From Heliopora coerulea (taxonomy: Eukaryota > Cnidaria > Anthozoa > Scleralcyonacea > Helioporidae), in the NCBI GenBank assembly GCA_030142905.1, contig JASJOG010000053.1:1-64000 (forward strand): 64,000 nt of DNA, written 5' to 3'. Shown here piece after piece: positions 41,572-53,100 of the stretch (its first letter is position 1; the number at the start of each line of letters is the position of its first letter). The notes under the pieces were generated by a model. It saw only the letters and a program-made list of their open reading frames with translations. It had not been told where the DNA came from and made no database searches. The translations under genes were made by a program, and so were the position numbers.

Positions 41572-44127
41572 TAATTCGGTATGAATTTTGTCGCGTTTTT
41601 CTTCACTTTTTGTGTGAAACAGAAACTTTTAATTACGTTTCTAAAATTTGCTCTGTTACCCTCCAGATATCAACGAGTGTTTAAGCATCGCCTGTCATCC
41701 TAATGCGACATGTGTGGACACTCATGGGGCATATAGCTGTCACTGTAATCCTGGCTTTACTGGAAATGGGACGATTTGTAGAAGTAAGCTGATTCTTAGT
41801 TTCTTAAAACGTAACCCAGGCGAATAATCCTCTTCTTGAATAAAATTCTTGGTTTTATTCCAATATTTGGAAAGTTTCCTTAATATTAACTATTGCCTTG
41901 GTACGATTTTTCTCAACTCGTGAGATCAAATTTATGTACATTTCTTATACCAATAAACAATTTAAGATTTAATGATTTATTGTTAAGCGTGCATGATTCC
42001 ACTGGGAAAACAACTCTTGAGTTACACGAATTTTTCATGCTATTTCCTCTGTTTACTCCCTATTTCTGTTGGAGTCGTGACTATTTCTGATGAACACATA
42101 TGTTTACATCTATTACATGTACTCGTATTTATACGAACTGTACAATATTTACATCGGTGTTATATGACTCATATCGAACAGACAATCACTCGCCCTGGGC
42201 TTGCGTTCCTACAACAGATACAACACCTCCGCAGATGTTGTGAATAGGTCTAAATTACTCAATTCGGTGCTGCTGAAAGGCCTATTTATACCAAGTCCAA
42301 AAGAGAAAACTCAAGGGCCAGGAAAAATCTTACCTAAAACATTGGTTCGATCAAACTGAACTACTCTTTTGTCACGTGTGACCTACGCAAGCAATTTAAT
42401 CGGCCAAATGAGTGGGGGAGAGATCGAACCCTGATCACGAAGGTTCATGACACGCCGTTGCCTCCATCAGAACCATGCCAGCAGCAATCCCTAAACCATG
42501 GGTCATGTACCATCAGACTCGCTTGTGCCTTGCTAGTCAATTTCAAAATACATCTGAACTCGTGAATAAAAATCGAACGTACGGATTTACCACGATCCGG
42601 ATTTTATGGTGATCTATGGTGCCTCTTTACAAGACGTGCACTAGAACGTAAGATCCTGTCAGTTTTACGTCCTTCGCGAACGTAATTGTATGTTTTGTAT
42701 TATGTAGATGTCAACGAATGTGATGCGAATCCTTGCCACGCAAACGCTAATTGTACAGATACCTTTGGTTCCTATGATTGTCTCTGTAATCGCGGACATA
42801 TTGGAGATGGGAAGACGTGTACAAGTAAATGTTTATATGTCTTCTACGAAAAGATGATTTTTCTAGATATTTTTTTTCACGAGCCGTTTGTATTAGTTTT
42901 TTTTTTTGCACCAATGAATGTTTGACGGGACCATATAAACGAACGAAAAGGATGAATGACCTTAATGAATGAAATGGACAAACGAACAAACGGTTTAACG
43001 AACGGATTAATGGGCGAATAAAAGAACGGATTGACAAACGGATGGATGGATGGATGGATGGATGGACGAGGGAACCTACGGACATATGGATAGACGAAAG
43101 AACGGACGAACGAATAGATTGACGAACGGACGGATGGGTAGACGAACAAATGAACAGATGGATGGATGGACGGATCAACGAACGTATAAACGGACGGACG
43201 GATGGGTGGACGAACGAAAGGACGGACGAATCTGAGTGAAAATACAGCACTTGTATAAATTTCTTTTTGATACAAGGTTTCTTGAAAATGAAGCGGCTTT
43301 TGAAAACATGTGACTTAACTTCAAATCCATGATATGATCGTAATGATGGTTTTATTTCAAATTTCTAAACGTTTCCTAGACGCGAACGAGTGTTTGAAGA
43401 ACCCCTGCCATGTTAACGCCAGCTGCACGGATACAGATGGATCTTACTATTGTGACTGTAATCGTGGATTTTCGGGATCTGGAACTTTGTGTCAAAGTAA
43501 GCAAAATTTGTTTATTGGCTTTGTAATGGTGAAATCATTTTAAACTTTGTCCTTCCTATTTCTTAGATGTCAACGAATGTGATGAGAGTCCATGCGATGC
43601 GAATGCCAACTGCACGGATACTTTTGGTTCTTACGAATGCCAATGTAATCCTGGATTTTCTGGAAATGGAAGCACTTGCAAAAGTAACAAACATATCATT
43701 GTACTAAGTTAAGATATACGTCAGTGACATTTGCTCTTGTTGTTGTGTTGTCTCTAGAGACGCGAGCCTTTTATCATACACAGCAAAAACTGGTGTGTTT
43801 GGACAAGGTTATCTATAATGGAAGATTATGTTTTATTATCCAAATTTTAGTAATTGGAAAATACAATAACAACAACTAATAGGAAGCCTTTTGTACAGAT
43901 GATGCAAAGCATCATCTTTACACTGCGTGCAACGTCGTTTTGGTCTCATGAGGTCTAACGGGACTATTTCCTGCGACTTTTAGATATTAATGAGTGTAGT
44001 GAACAGAATTTGTGCCTTGAAAACGCTAGTTGTATTGACACCCAGGGATCATATCAGTGTGAATGTAAGACAGGCTTTACTGGCAATGGAAAATTATGCT
44101 CAGGTACGTGATTAAAATGTATGTATG

Positions 44128-44168
<41 letters not shown>

Positions 44169-47100
44169 GTTTGTTCGCATGGTCGTTTGTTCTTGCTTTC
44201 GTAGGTATGTATTTATACATGCTGCATGTCTGTGTGCATATCTTTTATGTATTTATTTTTCCGTAGAGTATAAAATATGGGATAGGAATATACTACGTAG
44301 TGCATGAACCTAACGACGCACGTAATACCATTGTACATTGGGCAAGTGTGTGTCAAAAGTCGAGTTGAATGTGTGCGATAATGGTGCATTCCAATTTTGT
44401 GTGCCAGTTATTTTGTTGCATATGGAAGTATGTTTCCGTAGTTCTATAGATATATGGGAGGATAGATATATATATGAATGTGTGAGTACGTATAAATGTA
44501 CGAGTGTAAATGCCAAGTAGAAATATATCCTGTTAAATGCGTTCACCTCAAAATTTCTTCACGTATCAGCAAATACTATACATTTGTACTTCAGCGATTT
44601 CGTTGATTTTGTTCATTCTCCTCAAATTTTAACATTTGGTTCACCGTTAAAGTCTACAAAAAGCACAGCCATTTTATGGCACGACTGAGTTGGTCAAATG
44701 TTATGGGTTTATGAGTTAGGTAGACGTAGCAACATAATTTGCTTGGTGATTCTTTCATATGGTCCATTCAGATCCGCTTGTGTCCTGTTCCCAGTCGTAG
44801 ATCTATATTACTTTGCAGGTGAATAGTGTTTTGTTCGCAATCTGATTGGTTCCCTTATCTCGAAATATCCTGCACTCTTCACCTCCGAACAAAACAAGAT
44901 AGCGTCCCGTTTTGTTTTAGTTACGGAAGAGGGACTTTTAAATAAACGAAGTTGCCGTGCCATACAATACCAATAAAGCAACTAAATTTGGCAATTAGGT
45001 ATTCAAAGATATGTATTTCTTTTACTTTTTAGCGATAAATGCACTCTGGGTGTGCTCACGTCCACTTCGGTGAATAATTGTTCTTTAGCCTGGTTTTCGA
45101 ATGGACAGTAGATATCGAGTAGCTTAGAGTAATGCAATTGCCCACTCCGAAGTGGGGCCGGGACCAGGTTGCAACGAAGATGACACTGTGTCATGAGATA
45201 GTTTTGGGAGAATGATTGTTTTCCTTGAGGTCGAGACTAGTTTTTGAGCCCCTAAAAACAGTTCCACAATGCAATGAAACCTGGTTATTATAAGGTCACT
45301 GGTGCAAATTTGCAGGCAAATGAAAACGACCAACTCCAAGAGAGCTCAGTAAAATCTAATACTATTCTAATTCTTTTCCTAATTTGCTTTTTTCTTAACG
45401 TTGTAAAACCCTGCGTGGATTTTAACGCACTTTCTTTCACGTCTCTGATAGAATTACCAGATACATTTATCGATGTCAATTTTACATTGAGCAACAAAGT
45501 ATTTACGAACGAATTAAACGATCGTGAGTCCGAAGAGTTCAAACAGTTGGAGGCTGAGATAAAGGAGAACGTATGTAAACTTTGTTTTACTTGTAAAATT
45601 TTATTACTCATGGTCGAGAAACTACAAGTGACCGTTGAAGTGTTTGCAGGATACAGCGGCTCATCTTTTCGCCCAGACATGGAACAAGATATGGGCTTTG
45701 TAGAAAGAAGCAATATTTATAGGCCGACTATGAGGACTAGACCAGGTTTTCAAGTACGAGTCAAAATCCGATCTAGTCCGAAATGGAGGCCTTTGACTGA
45801 CTTCTCAAAATCAATTAGTGTTTTGGCTTAATCAATTAGTGCATTAGTAATGAGTGTATGAATGAATAAATCGATTGTGTGAAATCATATTTTACGTCCA
45901 AGGACAGTCCAAGAATCAGAAAAAACAGTACAATTCCTCTTATTATAATAAAAAGTTACTCGAGGTTGAATAAAACATTTAAAAAATCCGACGTTTCAGT
46001 AGAATCCACTACCTACCTCAGAAGAGGACAACTAATTACAACAAAAACAAAAGGAAAACCACCATCAACTTCTACTTAATCTTCTAATTCTTTTTCTTCT
46101 TTTTCTTTCTGTTTTTTCTCAATTTTTATTTTCAGTCCTAACGACTATTTTATATCATCGGTCACTGATTTCAATTTTTACTTTCAAAGTACAAACTTTT
46201 AGTGTGTCACTTTCAGTGTGACTACACGTTAGACAGGGGAGTGGGGTAAAGTTGAAGTTTGCCGTGAAGGTTGATGTTTGAATTTTCATAAGGGGTCAGC
46301 AATTTTTTTAATCAATGCAAAAAATTTTAGGACCTTTTAAGACTCACGAGAAATATTCGTTCTCTTTAAGTTTGATGCCATTTTCAAAGATAATCCAGAA
46401 TATCGTGGCATAATAATCGTTGTGTTTAGGTAAGTCATATATTTTTAATATTTATGTAATGTTTGAAGTATTTTACTCTGGCGCCTTTCCCAATTTCAGG
46501 AAGAAATTTGGCATCTGATATGTTTGTGCATTAAAAACTGGTGAAATGCTATCAGATACAAATTTTAATCAAATTAAAACGTCATAATAACGTCATTCAT
46601 TTGGTATCCAACGGTTTTTTTTTTTTTGTACTGCTCTATCAAAAAACGGTTGCCATGCAAACAACTACAGCCTAAATTTTCAAAATCTAACGGTTTCATT
46701 CCACGTTAAATTTTTCGGAAAGTCACCAAAATGTCAAGTCCATGGCTTCTGTCGTTTTCCCATTTTTGAAGCAAAGCAAAAACACTTTGAAGCCATAATG
46801 TTTCCCCCTAGCCCGAGCAGAAGTAGCCCGGTGGACCAATATCTAGGTATAATATTGACATTTAGATATTTTGGCCTCACTTTATCATGTCTAATGGTTG
46901 CATTTTTGTTGCCTTTTGTAATAGTCCTGGTAGTGTTGTATGCGAGATGCAGGTTGTGATGGCTCCAGTTTCGTCATCAAAAGTCCGTGAAGTCCTCGTT
47001 AGGGCAAATTCAACTGGCACAATTGGTAACCTTTCAATTACACCAAATTCTGTTAAAACCAATGTTGTACCAGGTAAAATGAATTTTTTTAGTGTTTTAC

Positions 47101-50100
47101 ATATGTTAAATTGTTTCTAATTCTTCAAGCTACACGCGGATTCAAGCATGAGCAAACGTTACAAATGTGTGGACGTTTGATATGGCATGACCTATCTAAT
47201 ACTCAAGTTAGTTATGGTGTAATGTATGTACTATTCAAAGTTGTTATGGTATGACGGATTTACTCTTCAAGGTCATTGTGATGTGACGTATATACTATTC
47301 AAGGTCATTATGGTGTGACGTACGTAATACTCTCGTCGTTGTCGGTGTTGTAGTTATTGCAGCAGTAGATTCTGAGGTTTTTGAAATTGTTTATGCATAT
47401 ATTAATACATATTGTCATTGTCGTCTTTTTCTTCTTCTTTATTATAATCATTATCATCATCAACAGCATCAGAACAAATAATTAACATCAACATTAACAT
47501 CTTTATAATTACTATCATCCTTTTTAACTTCAATTTTGACTTCTTCAGCTCACATTTTGTCGCCGTCGTCTGCTTCTCTTTCTTTTTCTTTTTATTCTTC
47601 TTTTACTTCTTTTTCTTCTTCTTCGTTTTCTTGTCCTTCTTTTTCTTCGCTTTCTTTTTTGCCTTCTTCTTCTTCCCTTTTGTGTACTCCTCTCCCGTCA
47701 ACATCTATTTAGCTTAACAAGGTCGACTGGTGAGGGTAAGCTTTCCCCCCTTTCATTTCTAAGTTGTTCCTATATTCAAACCAGCTTGTTCTTTCTCTAG
47801 TCCTGAGTGACATTAAAATGAATGTGAATTACAGTGGATTTGCTGGCGATTTACTGATGATTACCTGCTCCGTAAGTGGGCCATCATTGCCAAGCATTGT
47901 ATGGAAGAATGCAAGTGAAACCCTTTCTCTTTCAACGCGGGTAAAGATCGAAACAAATGACAAAGTTTCAAATCTCTTCGTTCGAAATACGTCAAAGTCG
48001 GATACTTCTGATTATCACTGCATTGTAAGGTAAGACAGGTACCTCTGAAGATCGTCAGCATTATGTAACAGACAAATTATCTTGCTTTTCGAAACACTTG
48101 AAAGTCATACGAGGCCCATAGGTGCATGTGGTATAGAATTATAGAGTTCCCATTTACAAACAAATTTTATTAAGCTTTTGAATGATGGAAAAATCTGGTT
48201 TGATTGACTTCAAACATAAAAATATCTTGAAAGACACTCTTATTTTCAAACCGATATTCTGTTTTATTACAAAGAAAATTATTCATTACGACGACTAAGA
48301 TAGACTGACGGCAGCAAGACCAACGTGGACAAAATGTCGAGTAGCCATAAAGACCACGGTTAAATGTGTGTATTGACATTTTGCAAGTTTTGGAATTGGC
48401 AATAAAAACTCAATTTTTCGTTCGATTGTGTCACACTGTTTTTAATATAAAGGTATAAAACCATTCGTTGTTTTACTTTTTTTGCTCCAGAAAGGTCCTT
48501 CATCGATAATCATAAAATAATGCGAGTCCTATGAAAGCTGTTATTGGACGAGCCTTATTTTCTCTTAGAGTACAGAGACACGCTGACACCATTTTAATTT
48601 TGTATTAGAGTACAGAGACGTGGATGACGTCACGAAAACTCGAAAAAATTTGTTTATTTTATAAAAAAAAATCAGAAAATAACTTACATGTCTCTATACT
48701 GTGACAGAAACATTCATGACGCTATTCCAACCGGACACATACTTGAAAACACTCGGCTACGCCTTGTGTATCCGCTACGTAATTTTCCGATTGAAATGAC
48801 GTCATTTATATTTCTATCACAGCGCAGAAACAATCAAGATATTTTCTATTTGTACATGAAACTATTCTATTGCTCATCTCAGGAGGACATTTCATCTTTC
48901 TGACACCTTTTCTGGATGTAATCGTTCGATATGTTTTCAGAAATTTAGCTTTTTCCTCTCGTCAGACAGGTTCTGCACATGTTAATTTTCAATATTACTT
49001 TCTTACAAAAGAGAAGAATAATACAGTGTTCGTAACATACTTACCTTATTTGCCAGAAATATATAGGCAGTATACTAAGCTTTTATGCAATCTCCCTGCG
49101 ATTCTATGGTCGCTATCTTTTGGCAGAGTACCATTTTAGTTCTATCTCATACTGAAAGGATTGATTTTAACCTTCATTTATACCACCCTTGTAGCAAGGG
49201 AGGAGATTCCATTACCAGCAAGGTGTCCGTTACAGTCAAGGTCATTCCAGTAGTTTCTGTGTCTCCGTTATCCGTCTCGGTGACCGAAGGTAAGGAACAG
49301 TAATGGAACTTCTTAAACTTTTCTATTTTTAACTTTTCTTCGATGAAGTTTTTTCTTCGATCTCGTTTTAGGTGAAGCGATTAGCTTAACTTGCACTGTT
49401 TCTGTCGGTGACCAAGAAAACATTCAGATAGCATGGTATAGTTCTAGGAGCACTAGCGTCATCGGTCACAACAGACAATTGGATTTGAACAACATTCAAG
49501 TGGACGATGGACAATCTTTTATTGCCCATTACTGGTGTTTCGCCACTAACACAGATGGGACGGGAAGAAGTCCAAATGTTACCGTTCAGATTACGTCAAA
49601 AGGCAAGACAAACTTACTTTACGACTACTTCAGTGCACGTCTGTCAGATTTTCGTCGTCAGTGGGTAGTTTACGGGGGCTGTAGGAGTATGATACCCCCC
49701 AACGTTTGTCAAAAAACAGAAAATTCCGTTAAAAAATACGTAGGAATTCGGGCAAGATAGGTAGGTAGGTTAAAATCCCTTTTGCTTACTGGTTTGTATT
49801 TAATTTATGTATCTGGGATGAGGAAGCGAGTATACGCCATACACGACTTGATTCTAATAGGAATTGTAATTCTAATAGGAATTCTAATTCTAATAGGAAT
49901 TCTAATTCTAATAGGAATTCTAATTCTAATAGGAGTTCTAATTCTAATAGGAATTGTAATTCTAATAGGAATTCTAATTCTAATAGGAATTCTAATTCTA
50001 ATAGGAATTCTAATTCTTATAGGAATTCTAATTCTAATAGGAATTCTAATTCTAATAGGAATTCTAATTCTAATAGGAATTCTAATTCTTATAGGAATTC

Positions 50101-53100
50101 TAATTCTAATAGGAATTCTAATTCTAATAGGAATTCTAATTCTAATAGGAATTCTAATTCTTATAGGAATTCTAATTCTAATAGGAATTCTAATTCTAAT
50201 AGGAATTCTAATTCTAATAGGAATTCTAATTCTAATAGGAATTCTAATTCTAATAGGAATTCTAATTCTAATAGGAATTCTAAGTCAAATAGGAATTCTA
50301 AGTCAAATAGGAATTCTAAGTCTAATAGGAATTCTAAGTCTAATAGGAATTCTAAGTCTAATAGGAATTCTAAGTCTAATAGGAATTCTAAGTCTAATAG
50401 GAATTCTAAGTCTAATCAGAATTCTAAGTCTAATCAGAATTCTAAGTCTTATTGGAACTCTAAGTCTAATCGGAATTCTAATTCTACTGGAAATTCTAAT
50501 TTTAATCGAAATTCTAATTCTAACAAAATTCTAATTTTAATAGATACTCTAATAGAAAATTCTTATAAAAATTCTAGTTTTAATAGAAATTATGACTCTG
50601 ATAAAAGCTGCACGTGATATTTTCATGTCAGTCGAAAGTGAAATCAAGATTCAAGAGTTCGTCAAGTCAAGAAACTATCATCAATTCCGGACTTAAGGCG
50701 TAATCAAATTCCACCGAAATATAATTTTTGCCTCTTGCAAAAACCTACTGTAGGCCTATCCTCAGCGATTAAAACTTGGTAATCTGATAATACTACTAAT
50801 AACAATTGTTAGACGATTATTAGAAGATTATCAGTGATCAGTCTTGGCTTCTGAACCAAATTTACAATGCTACTTACAAGTGCCAAACTTACAATAGGCC
50901 AGCAAGCCTCTGTCTACAACAATTGGTCAAAATTTCCAAAATTCCCAGAATTTCGCCAACTGATGTCATTATTTCTCGTAGTGGTTTTCAAAGTATACTA
51001 ATTAATTTGACCCGTGGAGACATTATTATCACAGTAAAAAAGTTGACCAACGTAATGGCCAAGTATCTTTAAGAAACATCAAATTGTCCTGTCACTAGGG
51101 GTCTTATTGGTCACCCACGGGATTACCTGTTACAAAAAAATTTTTGACCGTTCGAGGTTTACTTAGCCTTTTTAGTCTGGTTTGGAAGCAAAGATTCTTT
51201 TGAAAACTTATTTAGATACAGTACACGTGAAAGAATATTTAAAATGGCAGCTTTTACGGACAGTGTCTATTGGCCAGGAAAATACTTGATATCGTAGTTA
51301 TTCAATATTTATTTGTAAGTACTGAACTTTGCTTAGTATTTTTATAATTTTTTTCCAGATTTCAACCAGTTTTGTTTCGAGAACAGCGCAGGCGGATTCA
51401 CGTGGGAGAAAACGCCACCTCTAACAACACGTATTAAGTCGTGTCCGTCTGGAAGAGTGGGTAAGACGAAGATGAACCAGTGACGACTTGGGAAACTGAA
51501 CGTATTATCTCGTATGATCGCAGCGCTAGGGTGTATTTAACTTGATGTGTGCGTTCAACGGTGAGAGTCCGATCGCGCGGATTTTTGAGCGACGTTGATT
51601 GACCATAGACTTTAGTGGGGAGTTATTACGTTCCACATCTATTTATCGTGACCTATATTCTGTCAACTTTTCCTGTTAGAAGAAATTGCAGAACGTGAAG
51701 CATACTCACGACTTTCGGCTGAAAGTTGGCGAGTTCTCACCACATGAGATAAATATTTGACACCAACTCCCTGGTTAGAATTGACCTCAGAGGTGGAGGC
51801 TGTCTCTTTCATAGAGATTACATATTATTTAGAGGGGACATTGTAGGTAAATGTCACTCAACCGCGAGGGAAAAATAGATTGTCGCCATATGGGATAAAT
51901 TGGGGGACAAAACAAACATGCCCGGATTGAAAGTTTGTGGTCAGGGTCAAAGACCACCAAACTTTTTTTTTTAAAAATAAATGTAAAACAATTAAGGCAA
52001 AAGTAATAGCCAACTAATACCCAGAAAAGCAGTTTTTCTGCAATAAAAGTAATAAAAACAAACACGAAACAATTTCCTAAACATCAGTTGTTTGACCTCG
52101 AGGTTCACTAACAGACGGGGGAAGGGACTAGAGAAGAACAATTTGCTCCTCAGTTTACTCAAAATGACGCCGTTCAATTTAACCTCAACTTTCGCCCCTC
52201 ATGCCCCCTCAAGTTTCATATGATCTCCTTGGTTTCTCTCACGACTGAGACACTGAAGTGACAAAGGATAATGAGTTAGCGGTCTCCTTCCATTTTTTCC
52301 AACGAAAACAGATCTGTCAAAGAGCTATTCAAGGAGACCTGCCCTTCAAAAGATGAACAAAAAAACAATCCATAGTTTTTGCCATTTAGGTAATGTTTTG
52401 CGGCTGTGTCATAGAGTGAATGGAAACCCAGTCTGGGGCGAAGTCGATTTTTCAAATTGCCGGAGTAGGGTTGTGATCGATCTCGTTGATAAGGTAAGTC
52501 CTGGACTTCGCTAGTATAATAAATTACCAAACTGTCTTTTCCCTCTACTTTATTGCCCTCCAACCTCTCACCTCTTTCTCCTTTCCACTGTCTCCCTCCC
52601 CTCATTTTTTTTATATGAAAATATATACATGTATATATAGAGACCTGGCAAAATTATTTGGATATATATACACATACACATTCACCCAGACATGTGTATG
52701 AGGACGACATACACATGTCAATAAACGTACTCATACCGATGCAAAAATACTTGTACGTATACCTATAGAAACACATGCGTACATTTATTATATGGCTGAG
52801 CTAGTTATTCGGTCAGTATACAAAATGACCCTCGGTGATTGGCTACCCGGCCGTGTAATAAGCTTTCCGTAAGGACCACGTTTTAGCCAGAAAATTTGCG
52901 AGTTAAAGACAAACAAACCAGGTTCGAGCAAGTTTTACAGAAGATTAACAACATCAAAATGCTTACGACGCAGTTAAATCTTGTTCACGATGACTTTAAG
53001 TAAACAACCAGGTATGTGGAAAAAAAACCCCCGAAGAAGTCACAGTTAAATTCAAGGCCAGCAATTAAACAAAGCGCTCACTCGGGATGCAAAACCGAGA

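Noticed and set aside
42410..42500. A third tRNA-like SINE head on the - strand
   Set aside because: A B-box-like GGGTTCGATCT is present but the A-box and stem pairing are too weak to call.
42747..43275. - strand frames of 132-167 codons rich in Pro, Ser, Ile and Arg
   Set aside because: Partly antisense to EGF exon 49 and otherwise translated tetranucleotide repeat.
45274..45831. A 185-codon ORF as a separate gene
   Set aside because: Its centre is SEA exon 1; the flanks are intron read-through beyond a strong GTATGT donor and before a fitting acceptor.
49782..50534. 250-codon + frame of LILIGI repeats
   Set aside because: Produced by the 18-bp GAATTC minisatellite inside an intron; no start context, domain or splice support.
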